Source: Planococcus halotolerans (GTDB taxonomy: Bacteria; Bacillota; Bacilli; Bacillales_A; Planococcaceae). From it: a stretch of DNA of 64,000 nucleotides. The stretch lies in NCBI RefSeq assembly GCF_003289955.1, contig NZ_QLZR01000003.1, forward strand, positions 124,001-188,000, read 5' to 3'. Shown one piece after another: positions 42,919 through 51,440 of the stretch. How positions within the stretch are numbered: the stretch's first letter is position 1; each line of letters starts with the position of its first letter. Made by a program: the position numbers and the translations under genes. The notes below the pieces were generated by a model. That model saw nothing but the letters and a program-made list of their open reading frames with translations. It had not been told where the DNA came from and searched no databases.

Positions 42919-44040
42919 ATGACACCAGCAACTACAAAAGGGTTAGAAGGAATCGTCGCTACACAATCAGCCATCAGTTCGATTATTGATGACACACTTA
43001 CATACGTTGGCTATGATATCGACGACTTAGCGGACAACGCCAGTTTTGAAGAAGTGATTTACTTATTATGGCACCAGCACCTGCCCACGGCGGATGAGTT
43101 GTCAAAACTGAAGCAGCAGCTGGCGGACGATATGTCCGTGCCTCAAGCGGTATTGGATCACTTCAAAACATATGATATTAAAAACATTCACCCGATGGCA
43201 GCGCTTCGCACAGCCGTTTCGATGCTTGGACTGTTCGACGAGGAAGGGGAAGAAATGAACCCGGAAGCGAACCGCCGCAAAGCGGTCCGCATCCAGGCGA
43301 AAATTTCGACTTTGGTAACGGCGTTCGGACGTATCCGCAACGGCCAGGAGCCAGTCGCTCCAAAAAGGGATTTGAGCTACGCGGCGAACTTCCTGTACAT
43401 GCTGTCCGGCGAAACACCGACCGACCTCGAAGTGGAAGCGTTCAACAAAGCGCTTGTCCTTCATGCTGACCATGAGTTGAACGCGTCGACGTTCACGGCG
43501 CGTGTGGCAGTGGCGACACTTTCCGATGTCTACTCTGGCGTAACCGCGGCAATCGGCGCGCTGAAAGGCCCGTTGCACGGCGGCGCAAACGAGCAGGTGA
43601 TGAAGATGCTGACGGAAATCGGTTCTGTCGATAATGTTGAATCAGTAATTAATGAGAAATTGGCGAACAAAGAAAAAATCATGGGCTTCGGCCACCGCGT
43701 CTACCGTAAAGGCGACCCGCGTGCGAAACACCTGCGTGAAATGTCACAGAAATTGACAACAATCCGCGGCGAAGAAAAATGGTATGAAATGTCGATTAAA
43801 ATCGATGAAATCGTGACAGGGCAGAAAGACCTTCCGCCGAACGTGGATTTCTATTCGGCTTCAGTCTATCATTCTTTGAACATCGATCACGACCTGTTCA
43901 CGCCGATTTTTGCGGTGTCCCGCACATCAGGCTGGCTGGCGCACATTCTGGAACAGTATTCAAACAACCGCCTGATTCGCCCGCGCGCCGAGTACAATGG
44001 TCCCGGCATGCAAACGTATGTACCGGTTGATGAAAGGTAA
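42919..44040 (+). CDS. citZ: Citrate synthase, CitZ type
   Basis: A 373-residue enzyme that condenses acetyl-CoA with oxaloacetate. It follows B. subtilis CitZ almost throughout: TKGLEGIVATQSAISSIIDD, TYVGYDIDDLADNASFEEVI, LHADHELNASTFTARVAVAT, GALKGPLHGGANEQVMKML (catalytic His), KIMGFGHRVYRKGDPRAKHL (second His) and PPNVDFYSASVYHSL (catalytic Asp). AAGGAGCGATTTTA precedes the ATG. In Bacillus, citZ is followed by icd and mdh; here it stands alone with its own terminators, so it may be a second or relocated citZ. Upstream it has a CcpC-type dyad and a cre-like box. Confidence 0.92.
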   Translation: MTPATTKGLEGIVATQSAISSIIDDTLTYVGYDIDDLADNASFEEVIYLLWHQHLPTADELSKLKQQLADDMSVPQAVLDHFKTYDIKNIHPMAALRTAVSMLGLFDEEGEEMNPEANRRKAVRIQAKISTLVTAFGRIRNGQEPVAPKRDLSYAANFLYMLSGETPTDLEVEAFNKALVLHADHELNASTFTARVAVATLSDVYSGVTAAIGALKGPLHGGANEQVMKMLTEIGSVDNVESVINEKLANKEKIMGFGHRVYRKGDPRAKHLREMSQKLTTIRGEEKWYEMSIKIDEIVTGQKDLPPNVDFYSASVYHSLNIDHDLFTPIFAVSRTSGWLAHILEQYSNNRLIRPRAEYNGPGMQTYVPVDER

Positions 44041-44163
44041 TTCCAGGGAACCCAAGAGCTTGTGACTTCCGAGTTGAATCCCCATTAAAATGGATTTGCT
44101 GTGTAGAATTATTGAAATACTGTTGTGAACATAATAACTACTGTCTACTGCCTCAAATATAGA

Positions 44164-44203
44164 ATTAAGCCTGGCTCTCAAATTCGTGAGCCAGGCTTAT
44201 TAT
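44164..44203 (+). terminator. Terminator after citZ
   Basis: TAAGCCTGGCTC pairs with GAGCCAGGCTTA. Confidence 0.85.
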
Positions 44204-44251
44204 ATAGAAGGAAATGAATCAAAAGCTCTGTGAAAATTATCCCTGCCATAA

Positions 44252-44310
44252 AAAAACACCTCCGATTTCAGTACTTGCGTTAAATGTACCGTTTCGGAGG
44301 TGTTTTAGTT
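44252..44310. terminator. Second hairpin between citZ and the CoA-transferase
   Basis: AAAACACCTCCGA pairs with TCGGAGGTGTTTT across a 28-base loop, with A- and T-runs on both sides; suits the leftward CoA-transferase gene. Confidence 0.8.
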
Positions 44311-44370
44311 TGTTTCATTAAATTATGTCAGCTATCTCCGCATAAGTGACCAGCTGGTTTTTATTTGCCA

Positions 44371-45885
44371 TTAAATAGGCTGTTCTTTTTTCTGCATCAT
44401 TGTGCCGTTTTGCGCTAAACTGGCGTGCCATGAGAAAGCTTTTTCCAAAACGTGAGGCGTTTGGCCACCACGGGTCAATGCTTCATCATAATATTCCCGC
44501 ATTTGAGCGCGGTATGTTGGATGCACACAGTTTTCAATGATGACTTCTACACGCTCACGCGGCGCCAGTCCGCGAAGGTCCGCATAACCCTGTTCTGTCA
44601 CCACGACATCGACGTCGTGCTCGGTGTGATCGACATGGGAAGCAAACGGGACAATGCTCGAGATGTTGCCGTTTTTGGCTATCGATTTCGTAACAAAAAT
44701 AGCCAAACGAGCGTTGCGGGTAAAATCACCGGAACCGCCGATGCCGTTCATCATTTTCGTGCCCGACACATGCGTCGAGTTGACATTGCCGTAAATGTCG
44801 AACTCCAAAGCTGTATTGATTGAAATCAAACCGAGACGGCGGATGATTTCCGGATGGTTGGAGATTTCCTGTGGACGCATGATGATTTTATTGCGGTAAT
44901 TTTCGAATTCGCCGAAAACCTGCTCCATTTTCGGTTCTGATAACGTGATTGAACAGCAAGAAGCGAAATTGACTTTTCCTGCATCGATCAAGTCGAAGAC
45001 GGCGTCCTGCAGCACTTCTGAGTAAACTTCCAAATCTTTGAATTCAGAATCGATCATGCCATGAAGCACCGCATTGGCAACCGAACCGATGCCCGATTGC
45101 AGCGGAGCCAGTTTTTCAGTCAAACGGCCAACGCGGATTTCCGAACGGAAGAATTCCAGTAAATGATCAGCCATGATTTTCGTGTCTTCATCCGGCGGAA
45201 CGATATTTGACGGCGAATCTTTCTGCTCCGTAAAGACGATTCCTCTGATTTTTTCCATATCAACCGGAATCCCGATTGTGCCGATGCGGTCATCCACTGA
45301 TGTCAATGGAATCGGCGATCGTTCTCCTTGTTTGCCTGTATCGTAAATATCATGCAGCCCTTCGAACAATTCCGGCTGCGCCAGATTGATTTCTACTATA
45401 ATATTGCGTGCGTGCATTGCAAAGATGGCCGAGTTGCCGACAGAAGTTGTCGGGATGATCATTCCATCTTCTGTGATGGAAAGTGCTTCTATGATCGCAA
45501 AGTCGACCGGTTCGATAACGCTTGATCGAATCCATTCCGCTGTATGCGATAAATGGTGGTCAACGAACAGCATTTCACCTTCGTTGATCTTTTTGCGCAT
45601 TGCTGGTTCTGCCTGGAAAGGGAGGCGTTTGTTGACAATTCCTGCTTCGGCAAATAATTTATCGATATCGGAACCTAAAGAAGCTCCTGTAAAGACATTC
45701 ACTTTAAAACTTTCTGTTTCAGCACGCTGCACTAATGCAAATGGGACCGCTTTCACATCTCCGGCTCTTGTAAAACCGCTTAGTCCAAGCGTCATGCCGT
45801 CTTGTATCCATGAAGCCGCTTCTTCAGGAGATACAAGACGTTCCTGCAGCTCAGCCGCTTTGATTCGTTCAAGGTTCTTTTCCAT
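44371..45885 (-). CDS. Acetyl-CoA hydrolase / succinyl-CoA:acetate CoA-transferase
   Basis: A 504-residue cytoplasmic enzyme. The ATG at 45885 (MEKNLERIKAAELQERLVSP) is the likely start; upstream codons lack a ribosome site. Family features: SWIQDGMTLGLSGFTRAGDV near the N-terminus, FASCCSITLSEPKMEQVFGE, and KMMNGIGGSGDFTRNARLAI in the last third, which holds the CoA-transferase glycine loop. Members (Cat1/AarC type) exchange CoA between acetyl-CoA, succinyl-CoA and acetate. Convergent with citZ. A CcpC-like dyad like that of citZ and a near-cre sequence lie upstream, so it is probably controlled together with the citrate cycle. Confidence 0.88.
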   Translation of the reverse strand: MEKNLERIKAAELQERLVSPEEAASWIQDGMTLGLSGFTRAGDVKAVPFALVQRAETESFKVNVFTGASLGSDIDKLFAEAGIVNKRLPFQAEPAMRKKINEGEMLFVDHHLSHTAEWIRSSVIEPVDFAIIEALSITEDGMIIPTTSVGNSAIFAMHARNIIVEINLAQPELFEGLHDIYDTGKQGERSPIPLTSVDDRIGTIGIPVDMEKIRGIVFTEQKDSPSNIVPPDEDTKIMADHLLEFFRSEIRVGRLTEKLAPLQSGIGSVANAVLHGMIDSEFKDLEVYSEVLQDAVFDLIDAGKVNFASCCSITLSEPKMEQVFGEFENYRNKIIMRPQEISNHPEIIRRLGLISINTALEFDIYGNVNSTHVSGTKMMNGIGGSGDFTRNARLAIFVTKSIAKNGNISSIVPFASHVDHTEHDVDVVVTEQGYADLRGLAPRERVEVIIENCVHPTYRAQMREYYDEALTRGGQTPHVLEKAFSWHASLAQNGTMMQKKEQPI

Positions 45886-45939
45886 ATATATCACTCGCTT
45901 CCGAAAATTTTTATAAGTGCTGCTGTTTCTAAATGAAGA

Positions 45940-45955
45940 ATGAAGCGTTTTCATT
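45940..45955 (-). promoter_or_regulatory. Near-cre sequence upstream of the CoA-transferase
   Basis: ATGAAAACGCTTCATT on the minus strand keeps the TGAAAxCG core but is one base short of the full cre spacing. Weak evidence of CcpA control. Confidence 0.35.
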
Positions 45956-46020
45956 CTGCCGCATAAAAAATATCTACCTCACCACAGTAGAAGAGACCAT
46001 AATCTAATAGTTAATTATTT

Positions 46021-46038
46021 GATAATTGTAACTTATTC
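46021..46038 (-). promoter_or_regulatory. CcpC-type dyad upstream of the CoA-transferase
   Basis: On the minus strand GAATAAGTTACAATTATC: ATAA-N7-TTAT with the same central GTTACAA as at citZ, followed by AAATAATTAAC (citZ: TAATAATTAAC). Orientation relative to transcription is the same in both places. Confidence 0.65.
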
Positions 46039-46246
46039 TCTTTCCAAATCTGGATCAAGCGAGTGGAAAAGTGTTTATCTGCGTGAAGCAGAAAATCTAT
46101 TGACCAAAGCAGCATATTTCTACTTCCGCTGACTGAGACTTCGTTGGAATGTCAGTTAGCAAGAAGTATGAAGGTCTGAAAAGAACTATATTGTTTTAAA
46201 GGCAATCCCCTTTCCCTCTGACTAAATAAAGAAAGAAGGTAAATTT

Positions 46247-46572
46247 ATGTCTGTGTTATTTGAACCTGTCCGGATTGGTCAGATAGAACTGAAAAATAGA
46301 CTGAACTTGGCCCCTGTGCAACAACTCCACCAGTGTGGCAGAGGATGGTCGATTGTTCCTGGATGATATTGGGGTTTTTTTCAGATGCGCATATCCCCCG
46401 GTTATCAGGCCCCTTATGCCAATAAAATTAAAAAGGCGACAGGCGTGCCTGTCATTGCGGTGGGCTGATTCATATAAAAGAATTGGTGGAAGAAATAGTG
46501 GCATCACAGCAAGCTGACTGCATCGCCATCGGGAGACTGTTTTTAGAAAACCCGGCGTTTATTGAAGACTGA
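46247..46572 (+). pseudogene. Old yellow enzyme (NADH:flavin oxidoreductase) remnant
   Basis: From ATG 46247: MSVLFEPVRIGQIELKNRLN, LAPV, then a frame break. Later frames give ISPGYQAPYANKIKKATGVP, VIAVG and, after a stop, LIHIKELVEEIVASQQADCI and AIGRLFLENPAFIED. These are the first and last parts of an OYE/NamA-type barrel; the middle two thirds are deleted. Confidence 0.8.
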
Positions 46573-46609
46573 GCTGAAGAATAATTCAAAAGTGCTTTAT
46601 GTCGAACCT

Positions 46610-46633
46610 AATTGTTTCGTTCCCAGGGAAGCG
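46610..46633 (+). repeat. Family A right-terminus remnant
   Basis: AATTGTTTCGTTCCCAGGGA then AGCG: just the terminal repeat remains. Confidence 0.6.
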
Positions 46634-46794
46634 AATTCCGCTTCTTGCTGTTTTTAGTTGCTGAATAATACGAAACGGCGGTCTTCCTCAATGAAAATTA
46701 TACTGAGAAAAAGTGAAGTCATTTATACAAAAGGTTGTTCTTAATTAAAGTAAATATGCTACACTATTGCTAATTTAAGTAAGGAGTGATTTGT

Positions 46795-47499
46795 TTGTCT
46801 GGGATTTTTATAACTGGTACCAGCTCTAATGTTGGTAAAACCGTCATTACCACGTGTCTTACATACGCATTTCGAAAACGGAATATAGATGCGGTTCCCT
46901 ATAAACCAGTACAATGCGGAGCAATTACGGAAGGTGAACAATGGCTGGCTCCTGATGTAGAACTTTATCGGAAAGTTTATAATCCAAAAGAAAATGAGCA
47001 GCTTAATTCTTTTCTTTATGAACCACGTTTTTCCCCTCATTTTGCTGCGCAATTAGCTGATGCCCCCATTGATCCACAGGTAATTAAAAGTAATTATCAT
47101 GCATTACAAGAGGGGCATGAATTGGTACTGATAGAAGGAGCAGGGGGACTGGCCGTTCCTTTAATTGATGAGCAGTATGGAACACCAGAGCTTATTAAAG
47201 ATTTGGACATACCAATTGTGATTGTCACCCAAGCCAGTGTGGGGACATTAAACGCTACTGCATTAACTGCTCACTATGCTCAAAGTAAAGGCCTTAACAT
47301 AATAGGTATCATAATAAACGGCTATCCGGACAATCCAACCGAAGGAATTAAAGATAACCTCACAATGATTGAGAAAGTAACAGGAATACCAGTCATTGGA
47401 ATTGTTCCTCAAATCGCTGATGTGGAAGCACGACTAGGTGAAGAGGAAGTGTTGGAAAAACTGATAGGTGGAATTGATTTAGATAAACTCTATTATTAA
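46795..47499 (+). CDS. bioD: Dethiobiotin synthase
   Basis: A 234-residue enzyme making dethiobiotin from 7,8-diaminopelargonate, CO2 and ATP. P-loop GTSSNVGKTVITTCLTYAF near the N-terminus, YKPVQCGA (substrate Lys), EGAGGLAVPL (metal/ATP site) and the ILGIVPQ-like PVIGIVPQIADVEAR. The TTG at 46795 is chosen because AAGGAG lies 8 bases upstream; a GTG at 46786 overlaps that site. No other biotin genes are in the window, and the gene is more AT-rich than its neighbours, so it may be acquired or a relic of a dispersed pathway. Confidence 0.88.
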   Translation: MSGIFITGTSSNVGKTVITTCLTYAFRKRNIDAVPYKPVQCGAITEGEQWLAPDVELYRKVYNPKENEQLNSFLYEPRFSPHFAAQLADAPIDPQVIKSNYHALQEGHELVLIEGAGGLAVPLIDEQYGTPELIKDLDIPIVIVTQASVGTLNATALTAHYAQSKGLNIIGIIINGYPDNPTEGIKDNLTMIEKVTGIPVIGIVPQIADVEARLGEEEVLEKLIGGIDLDKLYY

Positions 47500-47726
47500 T
47501 CTCTTTATCCAATAAAGCATTTGAGTATCGAGCGCTTAAAATAAAAGATACAAACTGCCGGATAATGTTGGAATTGCACCCGGTTAACTAATTTCATTTT
47601 TAGTCTTGCAGTTGGTAACCCAGTTTTTGATGCACCAACTGCCAGTTTACAAAATCTGGCCCCATTGGTATATTGAGCGTGAACAGGATAGTCACCAAAT
47701 ACGGATAAGGGAAAGAGGTTGGAAAA

Positions 47727-48236
47727 ATGGACGTAAAGTTTCCTATTGGACCATTACAGGTTCCTGACAACGTGAAAGCTGAACATATCCAGGAATGGCT
47801 CGAAAAAATCGGCAGTTATACGGTGCGGCTGCGGGAAGCGGTCGACGGATTGAGCGACGAGGAATTGGCCAAAAAGTACAGGGAAGGCAGCTGGACTGTG
47901 CGCGAGCTAGTGCATCATATTGCGGATTCTCAGCTCAATATGTATCAGCGCCTGAAGTTGGCTTTGACGGATGACAATCCGACGGTTCCCGCTTTTGACC
48001 AGGAAAAATGGGCGGCGCTTCCGGACAACGATTTGCCGGTGGAAAGTTCAATCCGTATGCTGGAAGGGTTGAATGAACGGATTGTCTCACTGGGGCAGCG
48101 TCTGCCGGAAGAGGTATTGGACCTCGTCTTCACCCATGAAACGAATGGTGAAATCAGCGTCGCGACGAAACTAGCTAAGCTGTGCTGGCACGAAGAACAC
48201 CATCTGGCGCATATTCAGATTGCTTTGGAGAATTAA
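47727..48236 (+). CDS. yfiT: DinB/YfiT-type bacillithiol S-transferase-like protein
   Basis: A 169-residue four-helix metal protein. It begins DVKFPIGPLQVPDNVKAEHI and has VRELVHHIADSQLNMYQRLK with the first His ligand and CWHEEHHLAHIQIAL with the last two, as in YfiT (BstA) of Bacillus. YfiT-like proteins conjugate bacillithiol to electrophiles, with zinc or nickel at the three-His site; this agrees with a bacillithiol-making host. AGAGGTTGGAAAA precedes the ATG. It is a single gene with its own terminator. Confidence 0.85.
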   Translation: MDVKFPIGPLQVPDNVKAEHIQEWLEKIGSYTVRLREAVDGLSDEELAKKYREGSWTVRELVHHIADSQLNMYQRLKLALTDDNPTVPAFDQEKWAALPDNDLPVESSIRMLEGLNERIVSLGQRLPEEVLDLVFTHETNGEISVATKLAKLCWHEEHHLAHIQIALEN

Positions 48237-48247
48237 AATAGAACGAC

Positions 48248-48290
48248 AAAACCGCCGACGGAGAGTTATCCGTTCGGCGGTTTTATTTCG
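48248..48290. terminator. Terminator between YfiT-like and DUF202 genes
   Basis: AAAACCGCCGA pairs with TCGGCGGTTTT; a decayed copy of the same hairpin (GGAGTTATTCCGTTCGGCGG) occurs near 48780-48805. Confidence 0.85.
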
Positions 48291-48299
48291 GCTCTGCCA

Positions 48300-48677
48300 T
48301 TACATGATCATGAAAAAGTAGATGATCACCATGATAATCATGATGGCGAGCATGGAAGAAATTAAGGTGATGTGGATGTCGGAAGGATAGAAGGTTTCAT
48401 TGATAATCTGCTGCCTTTTCTTCTTGTAGTTCTGGGTGGCGGAAAAGATGATCATCAGCCCGAAAATACAAGAGAAAATGCCAAGGATGATCGTGAAGAT
48501 ATCGACAAACTGATTGCGGATGACACCCATCGTGAAATGGAGACTTGTTGCAAGGAAGCCGACACCGACAATGGAAATGCCCGTCCGGATCCACGCAAGA
48601 TACGTGCGTTCGTTTGCGAGATGCTGCTGGGTGAAAAGCAATTGATTTTTAGGTTCTGGACGTGAACGCCGAGCCAT
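48300..48677 (-). CDS. DUF202 (YidH-like) membrane protein
   Basis: A 125-residue protein with three membrane segments. The hallmark LANERTYLAWIRTGISIVGV of DUF202 is intact. The ATG at 48677 (MARRSRPEPK) is chosen for AAAGGAGTGG upstream. The family is widespread, of unknown role. Convergent with the YfiT-like gene. Confidence 0.85.
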   Translation of the reverse strand: MARRSRPEPKNQLLFTQQHLANERTYLAWIRTGISIVGVGFLATSLHFTMGVIRNQFVDIFTIILGIFSCIFGLMIIFSATQNYKKKRQQIINETFYPSDIHITLISSMLAIMIIMVIIYFFMIM

Positions 48678-48919
48678 CGATTCCACTCCTTTCAAGACGA
48701 TTCATTTTCTAATTGTGCCATTGGGGGGTTGTTTAGGCAAGGAAGGCAGCCGGGAATCGTAGCATCCCTGAACCGCTGGCCGGAGTTATTCCGTTCGGCG
48801 GTTATTTCTTTGGCAATATTTTGCAGGAAACTGTTTTGATGGACAGCCAAATCGGGAAGAGGTAACGAAGAAGGAATATTAACGGTATTTAAACTATCCA
48901 TCGAGAGGATGAATCCATT

Positions 48920-49729
48920 ATGGATGAAAGCAGATTGAAGAAAGCGAAAATCTTCACGATAGTGAATCTGGTGCTTTATTTTTTGACGTTAGGAGTCAAT
49001 TACCTCGGCTCTTCCGGATTCTTTAATGGACAGAGCCAGGGGGACATCTCCGACCAATATTTGACGTTGATATCTCCGGCACCTTTTACATTTTCTATTT
49101 GGGGTGTCATTTACACTTTGGTTCTGATTACTTTGGTCTATCTGTTTATCAAACGGAAAGATGCGAGAGTCAGCAAGCTGGTCTTGTTAATCTCGCCATG
49201 GTTTATTGTGCTTTCATTCTGTAATATGGGCTGGATCGTTGCATTCTCTTATGAACGATTGGGAATTTCTACGATTTTAATCATCGGTATGTTGTTCTCG
49301 TTGCTCCTCATCATCGGGAAAATCTATACACATCGCTTTGAAGTCCCGTCGACGCTGGCAGGACTCAGCTTCACGCTCTACTGTGCGTGGGTGACGATTG
49401 CGACTGTCGTCAATACCTCGCTGTTGTTAGTGCAGCTGGACTGGAACGGTTTCGGCGTTTCCTTTTCGGTCTGGACGCTGATCATTTTGGCGGTTGCCAT
49501 CGCATTTGTGCTTATTTATATCTCCCGGTACAAAAACGCTGCCTTCCCGCTTCCTTTGGCCTGGGCGTTCTTCGGGATTTATGGATCATACATGAGCGGA
49601 CGAGTCGACCCCGAGTTATCGACAGCCATTCAATGGTTACTGGTTGCCGGCATCGTAATCTTTTTAATCGCGGCGGTGTGGAGATTCATCAAGAACGGCA
49701 ATGCCCTTTTCCAGCAGCGTACGAGTTAA
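48920..49729 (+). CDS. TspO/MBR-related tryptophan-rich membrane protein
   Basis: A 269-residue membrane protein with about eight hydrophobic segments. PAPFTFSIWGVIYTLVLITL, FCNMGWIVAF and LYCAWVTIATVVNTS are the regions that mark TspO-related tryptophan-rich proteins; it is longer than the 160-residue core TspO. Family members bind porphyrins or act as membrane sensors, but the long Firmicutes branch is uncharacterised. The ATG has a weak GAGAGGATG upstream. It is followed by a 21-bp-period array. Confidence 0.7.
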   Translation: MDESRLKKAKIFTIVNLVLYFLTLGVNYLGSSGFFNGQSQGDISDQYLTLISPAPFTFSIWGVIYTLVLITLVYLFIKRKDARVSKLVLLISPWFIVLSFCNMGWIVAFSYERLGISTILIIGMLFSLLLIIGKIYTHRFEVPSTLAGLSFTLYCAWVTIATVVNTSLLLVQLDWNGFGVSFSVWTLIILAVAIAFVLIYISRYKNAAFPLPLAWAFFGIYGSYMSGRVDPELSTAIQWLLVAGIVIFLIAAVWRFIKNGNALFQQRTS

Positions 49730-49821
49730 GAGTGTTATGGCAATAAAATCTGCAATTCTTTATCTTGTATAAGAAGCGTTTGATGAATTAATAATGAAGC
49801 GGATTCTGTCGTTTCAGGAGA

Positions 49822-49998
49822 ATCGCTGATAAACGCTTAATAATCGCTGATAAACAGGAAAAAATCGCTGATAAACGTCGAAAAATCGCTGATAAACCAT
49901 CAAAAATCGCTGATAAAATGAGAATCGACGATAAACGGTGAAAAATCGACGATAAACCTCGAAAAATCGACGATAAAACCACAAAAATCGACGATAAA
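49822..49998 (+). repeat. Periodic word array, ATCG(CT/AC)GATAAA type
   Basis: ATCG starts at 49822, 49843, 49864, 49885, 49906, then 49924, 49945, 49966 and 49987: spacing 21, 21, 21, 21, 18, 21, 21, 21. The first five units carry ATCGCTGATAAA and the last four ATCGACGATAAA; the word switches at the 18-bp step. This looks like two homogeneous blocks joined. Confidence 0.9.
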
Positions 49999-50013
49999 AT
50001 TTTACGTCACCAA

Positions 50014-50055
50014 ATATGTGAGCCCGACCGGAATTCCGGTCGGGCTCACATATTT
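50014..50055. terminator. Strong symmetrical terminator
   Basis: ATATGTGAGCCCGACCGGAA pairs perfectly with its complement; no loop bases beyond the turn. Confidence 0.85.
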
Positions 50056-50135
50056 TCGCTTTTAATTAGAATAAAAGGGTATGGTAAATTAACGTGTTAC
50101 TGCACTCAAAGCAACTTCAAGAAAGAGATGAGATT

Positions 50136-51347
50136 ATGACTTTAGAAATTATACTTTTGATAGCAGCGATTTTATTGATTGCGGGAGTTGGCCTGCTGGT
50201 TTATTTCAATAGTAGAAAGTCTGTGCCCAAAGCTGATGAACAGGTTAACGAAGCTGAAACCGTCGATAACGAACCGGATCCATACGCTGAATTTATGCCG
50301 CATGTGTCGGAAGTGGAAAACGAAGAGAGCATGAAAAGCGGGTACCGGAAAATCGAAGTCCCGGCCGTTCTGAAATCCGATATCCTGAAAACGTTGTCGG
50401 CGGGTGCGATGGTCATCCGTGACCGCAAAACGTATAAGGTGGAGTTCAGCCCGGAAGTGGTAAAGGGATTGAAAGATAAAAGCATGACGCTGATTGAAAA
50501 AGCAGACGGCAAGGGATATCTGCCGGCGGTGAAGAAAGAAGGCGCGGCAGGCATCTATAAACAGGCGGTGCTCGTGAAGCATATCAATCCGGCACTCGTG
50601 GTGCAGGCGAGTGCGAATTTGCTGACGGCTGTGGTCGGCCAGCAGCAATTGATGGAAATCCAAAGTTCGTTGAAGAATATGGGCGAGAAATTGGATACGA
50701 TCATTCAGCACCGTGACAACGACTTTTTCGGAAGGACCGAATCGCGTTTTATTTATTTCAGCGAAATCATTGGCCGCTTCCGGACCAATGGGATCATGCT
50801 CGGCGGCGTGGAGGATCAGAAGATTGAAGATTTCTATACGGCCGCGCTGCAGGATTTGAAGGTGTTGAATAAAGATTTGAAAGGCATCGGCGAAAGCATC
50901 GACCGTTTGAAGGAGCATGAAACGATCCGCAAATGGGGAGAGGCCGCCGTCATCAAGGATTACAAGAAGCTGATCGATGCCTTCAACAGCAAACAGGAGC
51001 TGGTGCTGCTGAACATCAAGTTCATTGAGGAATGTTACGGGCCTTACCTGACGACCGTCCGGAATTACGAGGACACGGCAGCGAAGTCAGATACGCTGAA
51101 CGATGTGATTGCCGAAAACAATCACATTGTCGGAGTCATTGAAAACAAAGTCGAGAAAATCGAAGAAAACTACAGAGTGAAATTGAATTTCGGTGTGAAG
51201 GCGCTGAAATACAGAAACCTGGAAAGCTTGAAAGAAGTCGCTCCGCTGAGAATCAGTCAGCAAAAGCCAGCATCTCAAGAGGTTCCTTCGGAGATGCTGG
51301 TGGAACTTGCGGATGATGAGAAAGTGTACGCGTATGTGCCGAAATAA
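50136..51347 (+). CDS. Hypothetical protein with N-terminal membrane anchor
   Basis: A 403-residue protein. The ATG at 50136 (MTLEIILLIAAILLIAGVGL) follows AGAGATGAG and opens with a single membrane segment (residues 2-20). The rest is soluble, mostly helical, with an acidic stretch after the anchor, a region LSAGAMVIRDRKTYKVEF, and a coiled-coil-like part near residues 310-350 (NNHIVGVIENKVEKIEENYR). No family is recognised. Codon use matches the housekeeping genes. It lies beyond the ATCG array and a terminator, and is a single transcription unit. Confidence 0.7.
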   Translation: MTLEIILLIAAILLIAGVGLLVYFNSRKSVPKADEQVNEAETVDNEPDPYAEFMPHVSEVENEESMKSGYRKIEVPAVLKSDILKTLSAGAMVIRDRKTYKVEFSPEVVKGLKDKSMTLIEKADGKGYLPAVKKEGAAGIYKQAVLVKHINPALVVQASANLLTAVVGQQQLMEIQSSLKNMGEKLDTIIQHRDNDFFGRTESRFIYFSEIIGRFRTNGIMLGGVEDQKIEDFYTAALQDLKVLNKDLKGIGESIDRLKEHETIRKWGEAAVIKDYKKLIDAFNSKQELVLLNIKFIEECYGPYLTTVRNYEDTAAKSDTLNDVIAENNHIVGVIENKVEKIEENYRVKLNFGVKALKYRNLESLKEVAPLRISQQKPASQEVPSEMLVELADDEKVYAYVPK

Positions 51348-51410
51348 CCCGACTATACCGGAAAAGAACACAAAAAGATGACCCCGGCAAAATTGCCGAA
51401 GTCATCACTT

Positions 51411-51440
51411 CACACCCTGATTACAGGGTGTGTTTTTATT
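51411..51440. terminator. Terminator between convergent genes
   Basis: CACACCCTG pairs with CAGGGTGTG, then TTTTTATT; it touches the stop of the leftward cstA. Confidence 0.85.

Noticed and set aside
47608-47642. Inverted repeat GCAGTTGGT/ACCAACTGC after bioD
   Set aside because: No T-run and a long loop; too weak to call a terminator or operator.
49788-49982. Minus-strand frame with repeated LSAIF/LSSIF units
   Set aside because: Shadow of the ATCG...GATAAA array; no ribosome site.
50172-50918. 248-codon minus-strand open frame
   Set aside because: Antisense to the anchored protein at 50136, rich in His/Phe/Arg as antisense frames are, and no ribosome site.
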